A stretch of 64,000 nucleotides of DNA from CAXBCP01 sp963977005 (GTDB lineage: Bacteria > Pseudomonadota > Alphaproteobacteria > MPNO01 > UBA830), in assembly GCA_963977005.1 (NCBI GenBank), contig CAXBMQ010000014.1, forward strand, positions 1 through 64,000. The letters run 5' to 3'. The notes under the pieces are model-generated. The model was not told the origin of the DNA, did no database searches, and saw only the letters and a program-made list of their open reading frames with translations. Positions within the stretch are counted from its first letter, which is position 1; every line of letters begins with the position of its first letter. A program made the translations under genes and the position numbers. Below are positions 8,544-17,495 of the stretch, one piece after another.

Positions 8544-10862
8544 ATGACGGACCCCACGCAAAACGATCCCCTCACTGTCTCCCACTGGGGCGCGTACCGG
8601 GTGCAGACCGATGGCGACCGGGTGACCGGCATTACCGCGTTCGAGGGCGATCCCGAACCGTCGCCGATGATCCAGGCGATGCCGGGCGTGGTGCACGCCG
8701 ATTGCCGGATCGACCGGCCGATGGTGCGCAAGGGCTGGCTGGAGAACGGGCCGACGGCGGATGGCGGTTCGGGGCGGGGCAACGAGCCGTTCGTCGCGGT
8801 GTCGTGGGACAAGGCGCTGGACCTGGTGGCGGCGGAACTCGACCAGGTGCGGGAGAAGCACGGCAACGGCGCCATCTTCGGCTCGTCGGGCTGGGGCAGT
8901 GCCGGGTCGTTCCACTCGGCGGAAACCCAGCTGAAACGGTTCCTCAACGATATCGGCGGGTTTGTCGACCAGGTGACCAATTATTCCTTCGGCGCGGCGT
9001 CCGTGATCGTGCCGCGCGTGACCGGCTCGATGGAACCCGTGCTGAAACCGACAAGCTGGCCGGGGATCGTCGCCAACACCAAGCTGATGGTGTCGTTCGG
9101 CGGCGTGTCGCCGAAGAACAGCCAGGTATCGAAGGACGGGTTCGCCCGGCACGAAACGCAGAACTATCTGCGCGATGCCCAGGCGGCCGGGCTGGAATTC
9201 GTCCAGATCAGCCCGGTGCGCGACGATTTCCTCGACGAACTGAACGCCGACTGGCTGGCCGCCCGGCCCAATACCGACACCGCCGTCATGCTCGGGCTTG
9301 CCCATACGCTGGCCAGCGAGGGGCTGCACGATCCGGATTTCCTCGCGCGTTACTGCACGGGATACGACCGTTTTCACGCCTACCTGATCGGCGAAACCGA
9401 CGGGATTGCCAAGGATGCCGACTGGGCGGCGGAGGTTTCCGGCATCGATGCCGAGACGATCCGGACTCTCGCGCGGCGCATGGCGGCGACGCGGACGATG
9501 ATCTCCATGAGCTGGTCGGTCCAGCGCAGCGACCATGGCGAACAGCCGTGCTGGATGGCGATCACGCTGGCCGCCATGCTGGGCCAGATAGGCCTGCCCG
9601 GCGGCGGGGTCGGGATCGGCTACGGGTCGATCGGCACGACCGGCGCGCCCACATCGAAGATGCCGGGAATCGGTCTCGCCAAGGGCACCAACGGGGTCAA
9701 AAACTATGTGCCGGTCGCGCGCGTGGTCGACATGCTGCTCAATCCCGGTGCGGAATACGATTTCAACGGCAATACGCTCACCTATCCCGACATCCGGCTG
9801 GTCTACTGGGCGGGGGGCAATCCGTTTCACAAGCAGCAGGACCTCAACCGGTTTCTCGCGGCCTGGCAGAAACCGGAGACCATCGTCGTGCACGAACCCT
9901 GGTGGACGCCGGCGGCACGACGCGCCGATATCGTCCTGCCGGTAACCACCACGCTCGAACGCAACGATATCGGCTGCGGGCTGCGCGACCGGTTCTTCAT
10001 CGCCATGCAGCAGGCGGTGCGCCCCGTCGGCGAGGCGCGCAGCGATTACGATATTTTTGCAGGCCTGGCGACGCGGCTCGGCGTCGCCGAAGCCTATACC
10101 GAGGGTCGCGACGAAATGGATTGGCTGCGCCATATGTACGATGTGGCGCGCCAGAACGCGGCGCGGCTGGAAATCGAGATGCCCGGCTTCGATGATTTCT
10201 GGGAAAAGGGCTATTTCGAGTTCGACACACAGGAGGACTCGCAGATCCTGTTCGAGGCGTTCCGCAAAGATCCCGGAAAAGCCGCCCTCAAAACACCGTC
10301 CGGCAGGATCGAGATCTTCTCGGAGACCATAGACGGCTTCGGCTATGACGACTGCCCCGGCCACCCGACCTGGATTGAGCCTGTCGAATGGCTGGGATCG
10401 GAAAAAACAGCGCGTCACCCGCTGCACCTGATCTCGAACCAGCCACTGCGCCGCATGCACAGCCAGCTCGATTTCGGCGGCCCCAGCCAGGACACCAAGG
10501 TGGCCGGGCGCGAACCGGTCTGGCTGCATCCCGACGACGCGGCGTCACGCGGAATTGCCGACGGCGACGTGGTGCGCCTGTTCAACGACCGTGGGGCCTG
10601 CCTTGCGGGCGCGGTGGTGACCGACCGGGTGCGGGCGGGGGTCGTGCGGCTGTCGACCGGGGCGTGGCTCGACCCGCTCGATGCGGGCGATATCGGCAGT
10701 CTGGAAAAGCACGGAAACCCGAACGTGCTCACGGTCGACAAGGGATCGTCCCAGCTCGCGCAAAGCTGCATCGCGCAGTCGGCGCTGGTCGAGATCGAAC
10801 GCTACGCCGAAGAAGCGCCGCGGGTGACGGCCTATGACACGCCGGCGGTGGCGGCGGAGTAG
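8544..10862 (+). CDS. Molybdopterin oxidoreductase, DMSO/TMAO/biotin-sulfoxide reductase family
   Basis: Bis-MGD molybdenum enzyme of the single-subunit S-/N-oxide reductase branch. From the ATG at 8544 it is 772 aa, close to BisC; an in-frame ATG at 8466 would add 26 residues without a better ribosome site. There is no twin-arginine signal and no N-terminal CxxCxxxC iron-sulfur motif, so a cytoplasmic BisC-like enzyme is expected. SHWGAYRV opens the protein, GSSGWGSAGSFHSAETQLKRF matches the family's substrate-funnel region, and Ser148 in NYSFGAA is the predicted Mo ligand. The C-terminal pterin-binding domain is complete (HPLHLISNQPLRRMHSQLD). Substrate could be methionine sulfoxide, biotin sulfoxide or another S-oxide. 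Confidence 0.88.
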   Translation: MTDPTQNDPLTVSHWGAYRVQTDGDRVTGITAFEGDPEPSPMIQAMPGVVHADCRIDRPMVRKGWLENGPTADGGSGRGNEPFVAVSWDKALDLVAAELDQVREKHGNGAIFGSSGWGSAGSFHSAETQLKRFLNDIGGFVDQVTNYSFGAASVIVPRVTGSMEPVLKPTSWPGIVANTKLMVSFGGVSPKNSQVSKDGFARHETQNYLRDAQAAGLEFVQISPVRDDFLDELNADWLAARPNTDTAVMLGLAHTLASEGLHDPDFLARYCTGYDRFHAYLIGETDGIAKDADWAAEVSGIDAETIRTLARRMAATRTMISMSWSVQRSDHGEQPCWMAITLAAMLGQIGLPGGGVGIGYGSIGTTGAPTSKMPGIGLAKGTNGVKNYVPVARVVDMLLNPGAEYDFNGNTLTYPDIRLVYWAGGNPFHKQQDLNRFLAAWQKPETIVVHEPWWTPAARRADIVLPVTTTLERNDIGCGLRDRFFIAMQQAVRPVGEARSDYDIFAGLATRLGVAEAYTEGRDEMDWLRHMYDVARQNAARLEIEMPGFDDFWEKGYFEFDTQEDSQILFEAFRKDPGKAALKTPSGRIEIFSETIDGFGYDDCPGHPTWIEPVEWLGSEKTARHPLHLISNQPLRRMHSQLDFGGPSQDTKVAGREPVWLHPDDAASRGIADGDVVRLFNDRGACLAGAVVTDRVRAGVVRLSTGAWLDPLDAGDIGSLEKHGNPNVLTVDKGSSQLAQSCIAQSALVEIERYAEEAPRVTAYDTPAVAAE

Positions 10863-10906
10863 GGCGGCAGGTTTCGTGTGAAGTCTGAAATGAAATGGGA
10901 AGTTCT

Positions 10907-11449
10907 ATGAAAAGGTTTGTCCTGCTGATCGGCCTCGGCATTATCGCAACCGCGACGATCGCCGCGTCGCCATACAAGGCTTTCTCGGACCGCCCCGTAA
11001 AAGCGATGTCGGGGGAGCGGATAGACGCGCTGAAAACCGGCAAAGGGGCGGGGTATGCGCTCGCCGCCGAACTGAACGGCTACCCCGGGCCGCGGCATGT
11101 TATCGATCTGGCCGACGGTCTTGGCCTGACCGCCGCGCAAAAAACCGCGGCGGAAAAACTTTTCGACGAAATGATCTCTGAAGCGGTGCCTTTGGGAACG
11201 GCGATTGTCGAGGCCGAAACCGCGCTCGAATCCCTCTTCCGGTCGGGCAATATCACGGAGGCCGCGCTTGTGCGCCAGACGGGCGAAATCGGTGTTCTCG
11301 AAGCGCGGCTGCGGGCAACCCACCTGAAGTATCACCTGGCGATGAAAGACCTGCTGTCCCGCCACCAGATCGCGTTATACGACAGGCTCCGCGGGTATGC
11401 AGATCATGGACCCAAGGGGCAGGGCGGCGGACACCGGCACAGGCACTGA
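10907..11449 (+). CDS. Spy/CpxP-like periplasmic metal- or stress-related protein
   Basis: A 180-aa exported protein. The ATG at 10907 is preferred over one at 10895 because GGAAG lies 5 bp before it. Signal peptide about 1-21. The mature part is all helical, with the LTxxQ-type motif of Spy/CpxP/CnrX proteins in DGLGLTAAQKTAAEKLFDEM and a long amphipathic helix (EAETALESLFRSGNITEAALV). The C-terminus is Gly/His-rich (GGGHRHRH), suggesting metal binding. It follows the molybdoenzyme gene by 44 bp. Likely a periplasmic chaperone or metal sensor; no partner regulator is nearby. Confidence 0.7.
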   Translation: MKRFVLLIGLGIIATATIAASPYKAFSDRPVKAMSGERIDALKTGKGAGYALAAELNGYPGPRHVIDLADGLGLTAAQKTAAEKLFDEMISEAVPLGTAIVEAETALESLFRSGNITEAALVRQTGEIGVLEARLRATHLKYHLAMKDLLSRHQIALYDRLRGYADHGPKGQGGGHRHRH

Positions 11450-11478
11450 TCTGGCGCCACGCCGGAGGGCCCGGCAGT

Positions 11479-11769
11479 CTAGTCGGTGCTGGCCTGCTGC
11501 GGGGCGAGCTGGAGCCTGGCGGCGTCTTTATAGGCCTGTTCGATCTCGCCCTTAATGCAGGTCATTTTGATCTTGCCGAGAGCCTTGATAAGGGCGAGGC
11601 GTTCGGCGCCCTCGGTCCGGCGGGCGGAGTACCGCTCCTGCTGGGCGATGACGCGAATGCAGTCGCTGATCGCGGCGTCGCTCGCGGCGGTCCCGGCGGC
11701 ATGGGCTGTCATCAGAGAGGGAAGCAGGAAGATTGCGCCGGAAACGGCGGCGAGGATACTCTTTTTCAT
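11479..11769 (-). CDS. Small exported protein of unknown function
   Basis: A 96-aa protein with a clear Sec signal peptide (1-24, MKKSILAAVSGAIFLLPSLMTAHA). The mature part is a short helical domain with two cysteines (ISDCIRV and MTCIKGE) that may form a disulfide, and it is rich in Arg/Glu/Ala. I do not recognise the family. It stands alone, convergent with the Spy-like gene. Its interest lies in its promoter: a near-perfect sigma-54 site lies 44-59 bp upstream of the ATG, so expression should depend on RpoN and an enhancer-binding protein. Confidence 0.65.
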   Translation of the reverse strand: MKKSILAAVSGAIFLLPSLMTAHAAGTAASDAAISDCIRVIAQQERYSARRTEGAERLALIKALGKIKMTCIKGEIEQAYKDAARLQLAPQQASTD

Positions 11770-11812
11770 AATACTACTCGTTTGCTCACAAATCTTTCGT
11801 TCTCACCAGCGA

Positions 11813-11828
11813 TGCAAGACCTGTGCCA
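11813..11828 (-). promoter_or_regulatory. Sigma-54 (RpoN) promoter
   Basis: On the minus strand the sequence is TGGCACAGGTCTTGCA, matching the -24/-12 consensus TGGCAC-N5-TTGCA with the conserved GG and GC 12 bp apart. Transcription would start near 11800 and lead into the small exported protein gene (ATG at 11769). The spacing is exact and the match nearly complete. Confidence 0.75.
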
Positions 11829-11967
11829 AAACTGACAATCGTTGTATTTCAATGAGATAGCGTGGCGCCTGGGGGCTGGATTTTCCACACCTGTAAAAAT
11901 CCGTGACGCTTTTCTCGTTTTGTGTCTCGGGTCCGGCGACGATGCCGCCTCGGTTCCCGGGCTTGCC

Positions 11968-11981
11968 AACCCGGCCGGGTT
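11968..11981. other. Perfect 14-bp palindrome in the 347-bp gap upstream of the sigma-54 promoter
   Basis: AACCCGGCCGGGTT lies about 140-155 bp upstream of the sigma-54 promoter, a normal distance for an enhancer site. The rest of the gap between 11770 and 12116 holds no convincing gene; short open frames there lack ribosome sites. A link to RpoN control is inference. Confidence 0.35.
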
Positions 11982-12116
11982 TCGCCAGGTTTTCCACCCA
12001 GTAGACGTGAGGAAGGCGCAAAATCTCTCCTTGTCACCCGTCACGATGAAGTCACCCGGCACACCGAAACTGGCATACCCGTCCGGGCGGGGTGTCGAAC
12101 AGGAAAGATTTCACGC

Positions 12117-12995
12117 ATGATTCCGCAGACCATCGGCGACACAACGGTGTCGCGCATTGTCGAATTCCAGGGCCCGATATTTCCGCCGGAATTTCTGTTT
12201 CCCGATGCAGACGACGAGACCCTGCGCGCAAATGCCGATTGGTTGCAGCCCGCATTTATCGATCCTCAATCCAATAATCTGATTATGAGTTTCCATTCCT
12301 TCGTCGTGCGGACGCCGCGCCATACGATCCTTGTGGATACCTGTCTCGGGAACCACAAGCACCGTCCGCAGCGCGATTTCTGGCACATGCGTGACGGACC
12401 CTACCTCGCCGACCTGGCCGCGATGGGGATTGCGCCGGAGGACGTCGATTTCGTGATGTGTACGCACCTGCATGTCGATCACGTCGGCTGGAACACGCGG
12501 CTGATCGACGGTCGCTGGGTGCCGACATTTCCCAATGCGCGCTACCTCTTCGGACGGCGCGAGCTCGAACACTGGCAGTCGGTTGCCGCCGCCGCGCCGG
12601 ATGCGCCGGTCAATCACGGCTCCTATCAGGACAGCGTGCTGCCTGTCGTCGAAGCCGGGCAGGCGGTGCTCGTCGACGACGGACATATGCTCGACGACGG
12701 TATCTGGGTCGAGGATGCGCCGGGCCATACGCCCGGAAACGCGATGGTCCGGCTGAAATCGGCAGAGGGCAACGCAGTACTGACGGGCGATACGATCCAG
12801 CATCCGCTCCAGCTTGCCCGTCCCGACTGGTCGAGCGCGTTCTGTGACGATCCCGCGCTGTCGCGTGAGAGCCGGACCCGTCTGATCGAGGGGGCTGCAG
12901 ATACCGATACGCTGGTGCTGACCGGCCATTTCCCCGACCCGGTTGCAGGGCGGATCGTCAGCGCGCAGGGCGGTGGTTTCCGGTTCCGGTTCTAG
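12117..12995 (+). CDS. MBL-fold metallo-hydrolase
   Basis: A 292-aa metallo-beta-lactamase-fold enzyme. Start chosen at the ATG preceded by AGGAAAG; the frame is open further upstream but without a start signal. The zinc motif HLHVDHVGW gives His117, His119, Asp121 and His122; further ligands are likely in APGHTPGN and GDTIQHPLQ (Asp) and in LTGHFPDP (His). The pattern fits the glyoxalase-II/lactonase-like group of single-domain hydrolases (AHL-lactonase or MlaH-type proteins). The substrate is unknown. It stands alone between a divergent small gene and a convergent Rieske oxygenase. Confidence 0.85.
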   Translation: MIPQTIGDTTVSRIVEFQGPIFPPEFLFPDADDETLRANADWLQPAFIDPQSNNLIMSFHSFVVRTPRHTILVDTCLGNHKHRPQRDFWHMRDGPYLADLAAMGIAPEDVDFVMCTHLHVDHVGWNTRLIDGRWVPTFPNARYLFGRRELEHWQSVAAAAPDAPVNHGSYQDSVLPVVEAGQAVLVDDGHMLDDGIWVEDAPGHTPGNAMVRLKSAEGNAVLTGDTIQHPLQLARPDWSSAFCDDPALSRESRTRLIEGAADTDTLVLTGHFPDPVAGRIVSAQGGGFRFRF

Positions 12996-13043
12996 AACGC
13001 GGCCGGTATCGCGGCGTCGAGGACCGGACCGGCCGGGCGGGTT

Positions 13044-14102
13044 CTATTCGGCCGCCTGGGTCCGGCCTGCCGGGCGGTTTTCTTCTTTCGCGATCATCTC
13101 GTCGATGACACGCCGGGCGCGGATCGCGCCGCCGTCGACCGCGAGGTTGACGGTGGGGATGTTGGGGTATCGTTTCAGGCCTGCCTGGACGGCTTCGATC
13201 ACGGAAACGTCCTCGTTGAAAGTCTCGACGAAATTGGTGCGGACCATGTCGGTAACCGTCTGGTCGTCGACCGAGAAATTCCGGGTGTGGGTCCAGAAAT
13301 ACCAGCTGCTTTCGGCTGTTTCGGGTGTGACCAGGTTATAGGATCGAAGCTCGATCCCCTGGCTGCGGTCGCCCTTTTGTGCCCCGGTGTCAGCGATGCA
13401 ACTGCCCATATCGACCTCGACCATCGACGGCGGGTTGAAGGTCATGATCTGCCACCGGTCGACATTGCCGGTGAAGCCGCCGAGCTTCGCGTAAACGGGG
13501 GCTGGTTTCCGATCGAGAATCCAGCGGGTGACGGTGACGGTTGTTCCTTCCTGCTCGGCGATCTGCGGTATTTCCGCAACATCGTCGGTGCCGAGTGTCG
13601 AGCGGTGGACGAACGATACGTGGCTCGGGTCGAGAAGGTTGTCGGCGACAAGCCGGTAATCGCCTTTCATGTATAGCGGTTCGCCGACGACGCAGGCCCA
13701 GTCCGGGCTGTCGTTCCGCCAGATATCGGGGATAAGGTCTTCGTCTGCCAGGGCCGGATCGCCGAGCCAGATCCACACGAACTGCCATTTCTCGGCAAGC
13801 GGGAAGCTGCGGATGCCGGATCCCTGCGGGGCCGTTTTCTGGCCGGGTACGTGAACGCACGTACCGGTGCAATCGTATTCCATACCGTGATAGCCGCACT
13901 GTACCCGGTCGCCGACCAGGTAGCCCTGGGATAGCGGCAGAAACCGGTGGGCGCAGCGGTCTTCGAGGGCGACCGGCGTGCCGTCTTCCTGCCGGTACAT
14001 GACCACCGGCTGGTCGAGCAGGGTCCGGCCCAGCAATTCCCGGCCGAGTTCCGGGGTTGTGGCGGCGACATACCAGCAATTGCGCATGAAAGAATCGGTC
14101 AT
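13044..14102 (-). CDS. Rieske oxygenase, vanillate O-demethylase/toluenesulfonate monooxygenase type
   Basis: A 352-aa oxygenase component. The Rieske [2Fe-2S] ligands are Cys50/His52 (CAHRF) and Cys69/His72 (CGYHG). The catalytic mononuclear iron site is in DNLLDPSHVSFVHRS. Length and the early Rieske motif fit single-component VanA-like enzymes that O- or N-demethylate or hydroxylate aromatics and need a separate reductase; none is encoded here. It is the last gene of a minus-strand operon; its start overlaps the sulfurtransferase stop (ATGA). The substrate is unknown but should be what the TRAP transporter and LLM enzyme of the same operon handle. Confidence 0.88.
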   Translation of the reverse strand: MTDSFMRNCWYVAATTPELGRELLGRTLLDQPVVMYRQEDGTPVALEDRCAHRFLPLSQGYLVGDRVQCGYHGMEYDCTGTCVHVPGQKTAPQGSGIRSFPLAEKWQFVWIWLGDPALADEDLIPDIWRNDSPDWACVVGEPLYMKGDYRLVADNLLDPSHVSFVHRSTLGTDDVAEIPQIAEQEGTTVTVTRWILDRKPAPVYAKLGGFTGNVDRWQIMTFNPPSMVEVDMGSCIADTGAQKGDRSQGIELRSYNLVTPETAESSWYFWTHTRNFSVDDQTVTDMVRTNFVETFNEDVSVIEAVQAGLKRYPNIPTVNLAVDGGAIRARRVIDEMIAKEENRPAGRTQAAE

Positions 14103-14977
14103 TCGTCAGTCTCCTCGCCACGGCCAAGCAGCCGCGGATTTTCCTTGTGTGCGCCCCATTCCGCCCAGGATCCGTCATAGACCGGCACGTCGCGGCGGCC
14201 CGTCAGATAGAGCCCCAGCGCCAGATGACAGGCACTGACGCCCGAGCCGCAGGTGGCGACGACCGGCCGGTCAAGGTCGATGCCGCGGTCGCGGAACGCG
14301 CGTTCTATCTCGGCGGGCGGGTGGAACCGGCCCGTCTCGCTGTCGATCAGATGAATATAATGAAGATTGATCGACCCCGGAATATGGCCCGATTCAAGAC
14401 CGGGACGCATTTCGGGTAATTCGCCGGCAAAGCGCGCAGGCGGACGGGCATCGACGACCTGCGCCCGAGCGCCGGATTCCGCATCGATATTGGCGCGCAG
14501 CTCGGCCATGCTGCGCACCAGTTCCGGGCGCGCCGTGGCCCGAAATTCAGCCGGGGCCGCGGGCCGGGTGTCCGTTTCGAGCGCGCCGCCTGCCTGCGTC
14601 CACGCGGCAAGGCCGCCGTCGAGCAATGCTACCGCGTCGTGTCCGAAAGCACGGAACATCCACCACAGGCGGGTCGCCGCGTATTCCCCGTTATCGTAGA
14701 CGACGACGCGACAGTCGCTGCCGATACCTGCTTTCGCCATATAGTCGGCAAACAGCTCGGGCGGTGGCAGCATGTGCGGCGCTGCATGGTCAGGATCGGC
14801 GACATCGCTGATATCGGCATACACCGCGCCGGGAAGGTGTCCCGCCGCGAATTCGGCGCGGGCGTCCTTGTCGTCGATCGGGGCGTACCAGGTCGCATCG
14901 ATAATCCGGACATCGCTATCGGCGAGATTGTTCCGCAGCCATGCGACGTCGACAAGGGGTCCGAAATCGTCCGTCAT
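14099..14977 (-). CDS. sseA: 3-mercaptopyruvate/thiosulfate sulfurtransferase (two-rhodanese-domain)
   Basis: A 292-aa tandem rhodanese. The N-terminal inactive domain (about 10-150) carries VDVAWLRNNLADSDVRIIDATWY and the inter-domain signature. The C-terminal domain has catalytic Cys243 in the loop CGSGVSA, the loop type of 3-mercaptopyruvate sulfurtransferases rather than thiosulfate rhodaneses (usually CRKGVT). It transfers sulfur from mercaptopyruvate or a related thiol. It overlaps the Rieske gene downstream by 4 bp and follows the LLM gene by 3 bp, so all three are surely co-transcribed. Its presence suggests the operon's substrate contains or releases sulfur. Confidence 0.9.
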   Translation of the reverse strand: MTDDFGPLVDVAWLRNNLADSDVRIIDATWYAPIDDKDARAEFAAGHLPGAVYADISDVADPDHAAPHMLPPPELFADYMAKAGIGSDCRVVVYDNGEYAATRLWWMFRAFGHDAVALLDGGLAAWTQAGGALETDTRPAAPAEFRATARPELVRSMAELRANIDAESGARAQVVDARPPARFAGELPEMRPGLESGHIPGSINLHYIHLIDSETGRFHPPAEIERAFRDRGIDLDRPVVATCGSGVSACHLALGLYLTGRRDVPVYDGSWAEWGAHKENPRLLGRGEETDE

Positions 14978-14980
14978 AGC

Positions 14981-16111
14981 CTATGCCGCTTTCCGCGCCC
15001 CGGGGCCGGTCGCGGTTTCGCCGAGCGCCGCGTTGACCCGCGGCATGACCTCTTCGGCCATCAGCTGCAGCGAGCGTTTCGTGAGACTTTCATCGACCCA
15101 GTCCATGCCGGCGACGACCAGCTCGCCGAACGGGCCGGTGACCTCGCGTAAGTTCAGTATCTGGTCGACCACGCTGTCGACGCCGCCGCAGATCACCAGG
15201 TCGTCCATCACCCGGTCCAGGGTGATCGCCTCGTCGGGTTCGTCCTTGTGGTGCTTGAACACTGCCTGGCGGCCGCCCTTGGTCAGCTTGTAGACCAGCT
15301 GGTTGTAATAAAACCGGTAGGGACTGTTGGCGTCGGTCTTGCCGTAAGAATCCGCGACCTTCTCGTCATCGGCGACGAAAATGGTGCGCGCGATACGCCA
15401 GTCGGCGGGATCGGCCTTCCGCCCTGCCGCCACGCAGCCCTCTTCGTAATTGGCCCAGTGGGTCGCAGCCCATTTGTCGAACAGGAAATTGGCGGAGATC
15501 GGGTGAAAGTCCTTCTTGCCCATCTCGGTGACGCCCTTCGAGAACGGGGCGACAACGGTGCCGATAATCTCCGGGCGCGGGTCCTGATAGGGCTTTTGCA
15601 GGATGCCGGTGCCGTAGGGCGCATCCAGCGTGTTCTCGGTGGTCACCTGCCAGCGGTTGTCGGGGAATTTGATCGCGTAGGGCGCTTCGCCCTCCCATAT
15701 GGCGAGGATGACGTCGATGGACTCGGCGAACATCCTGTTGATGTCTTCATTGGCGATTCCCAGCACTTCGCGGTCCGAGCGCAGCGTGCCCGGGCTGATG
15801 CCGAGAATGAAGCGGCCCTCTGCCAGGTGATCGAACATGGCGGCATGGCTGGCGACCAGGACCGGGTGGGTATGGGTCAGGTTGGTCGTGCCGGTGCCGA
15901 GCATGATGTTCTCGGTCGAGTGGATCAGCGTGCCGAGGAACAACATCGAATTGGTGATGTTCTCCGCATCGTCCGACAGGTGCTCGCCGACGAACGCGTC
16001 GTAATAGCCGAGCTTGTCGCACAGGATGATCGCCTCGCGGTCCTGTTTGAGGGTGGTCGTGTAATCGGTGTCGAGCGGATGCATGGGCATCGTGAAATAG
16101 CCGAGGCGCAT
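14981..16111 (-). CDS. LLM-class flavin-dependent oxidoreductase
   Basis: A 376-aa luciferase-like TIM-barrel enzyme using reduced FMN or F420. N-terminal MRLGYFTMPMHPL and GEHLSDDAENITNSMLFLGTLIHST fit the bacterial-luciferase/alkanesulfonate-monooxygenase family; THTHPVLVASHAAMFDHLAEGRFILGISPG is the family's conserved central segment. It oxidises a small organic substrate, perhaps with C-S or C-N cleavage. It lies 80 bp downstream of the TRAP large permease and 3 bp upstream of sseA, linking uptake to oxidation. A separate flavin reductase is not seen nearby. Confidence 0.88.
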   Translation of the reverse strand: MRLGYFTMPMHPLDTDYTTTLKQDREAIILCDKLGYYDAFVGEHLSDDAENITNSMLFLGTLIHSTENIMLGTGTTNLTHTHPVLVASHAAMFDHLAEGRFILGISPGTLRSDREVLGIANEDINRMFAESIDVILAIWEGEAPYAIKFPDNRWQVTTENTLDAPYGTGILQKPYQDPRPEIIGTVVAPFSKGVTEMGKKDFHPISANFLFDKWAATHWANYEEGCVAAGRKADPADWRIARTIFVADDEKVADSYGKTDANSPYRFYYNQLVYKLTKGGRQAVFKHHKDEPDEAITLDRVMDDLVICGGVDSVVDQILNLREVTGPFGELVVAGMDWVDESLTKRSLQLMAEEVMPRVNAALGETATGPGARKAA

Positions 16112-16190
16112 TTTTCGGAATCCTGCTTTTTGGTCTGCGCCGAGGATAGCGCAAAAGCATGACGCGAGTCAGCGGCCGGAAAGCGTCCCG

Positions 16191-17495
16191 TCAGCCGATC
16201 ATCGTGTTGGGCAGGAACAGCGCGATTTGCGGGAAGGCGATCAGCAGGCCGAGGCAGGCGACCATGGCAAGCCAGAACGGCATGATGCCGATGAAAATCT
16301 CACTCATCGGCACGTCTTCGGCGATGGATTTTACGACAAAGACGTTGACCCCCACCGGCGGGCTGATCAGCCCCATTTCGAGGACGATCACCATCACGAC
16401 GCCGAACCAGATCGGATCGTAGCCGAGCTGGATAATCAGCGGATGCACGATCGGCAGGGACAGTACCAGGATCGCGAAGCCTTCGAGAAACATACCGAGC
16501 ACGATGAAGGCGACCAGCAGGATCATCAGAATGCCGAGCGGCGCGAAATCCGTGCCGAGCAGGGTCTCCGACAGCGTGGTCGGTATGCGTGTGAGCGCCA
16601 GGAACGGATTGAAGACATGGGCGCCGATCAGGATCAGGAACGCGAATGCACTGGTCCGGACGGTCTGCAGCAGGGTATCGCTCATCGACGACCAGTTGAC
16701 GGCGCGGCGCAGAATGGCGAGCACGAAGGCGAGGAAAGCCCCGACGCCGGCGGCCTCTCCCGCCGTGAAGAAACCGGTATAGATACCGCCGATCGTGATG
16801 ACGATGATGCCGGTCATGGCGCCGGCCTGGCTCGTGGCCTTCATGCGCTGGCGCATCGGCATCGCCGGTCCCGGCGGGCCCAGATCGGGTTTGAGGCGGC
16901 ACTGAATGCCGATGGACAGCATGAACAGAAAGGTCAGCAGCAGGCCCGGCAGCACCCCGGCCAGGAACAGCCGGCCGATCGATTCCTCGGTCAGGATGGC
17001 GTAGATGACGAACCCCGTGCTGGGCGGGATCAGGATGCCCAGTGTCCCGCCCGCGGCAATACAGCCGGTGGCGAGGCGCGGGTGATAGTTGTAGCGCCGC
17101 ATTTCGGGCAGGGCGACGCGGCCCATGGTGATCGCCGAGGCGACGGACGAGCCCGACAGGGCGGCGAACCCGGCGCAGGCGGCAATCGTGGCGCAGGCAA
17201 GCCCGCCGCGCCAGTGTCCGAACCAGGCATAGGCGGCGCCGTACAGGTCGCGGCTCATCCCCGAAATACTCGCCAGATTGCCCATCAGGACGAACATCGG
17301 GATAATCAGCAGCTCGAAATTCGACGCGATGACGAAGGGTTCGCTGCCAAGGGTGGCGAGCGCGGCCTTGGAACCATTGATCGCCCAGACGCCGACGCCA
17401 CCGATCAGCATCATCACGATGCCGACGGGCATCCGCAGCGCCAGCAGGATGAATAGCGCTGCAATACCGATCAGGCCGATGGTGGATTCGCTCAT
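16191..17495 (-). CDS. TRAP transporter large permease (DctM type)
   Basis: A 434-aa inner-membrane protein with about 12 predicted helices and the DctM hallmarks: PVGIVMMLIGGVG near the N-terminus, GSSVASAITMGRVALPEMRRYNYHPRLATGCIAAGGTLGILIPPSTGFVIYAI in the core (the conserved PPS motif), and ISPPVGVNVFVVKSIA near the end. It provides the sodium-driven transport channel. It overlaps the small permease gene by 4 bp. Together with the binding protein upstream it forms a complete tripartite TRAP system. Confidence 0.95.
   Translation of the reverse strand: MSESTIGLIGIAALFILLALRMPVGIVMMLIGGVGVWAINGSKAALATLGSEPFVIASNFELLIIPMFVLMGNLASISGMSRDLYGAAYAWFGHWRGGLACATIAACAGFAALSGSSVASAITMGRVALPEMRRYNYHPRLATGCIAAGGTLGILIPPSTGFVIYAILTEESIGRLFLAGVLPGLLLTFLFMLSIGIQCRLKPDLGPPGPAMPMRQRMKATSQAGAMTGIIVITIGGIYTGFFTAGEAAGVGAFLAFVLAILRRAVNWSSMSDTLLQTVRTSAFAFLILIGAHVFNPFLALTRIPTTLSETLLGTDFAPLGILMILLVAFIVLGMFLEGFAILVLSLPIVHPLIIQLGYDPIWFGVVMVIVLEMGLISPPVGVNVFVVKSIAEDVPMSEIFIGIMPFWLAMVACLGLLIAFPQIALFLPNTMIG

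Noticed and set aside
8274..10529. 751-codon open frame on the minus strand
   Set aside because: Complement of the molybdoenzyme gene; composition is typical of an antisense frame and no family motifs appear.
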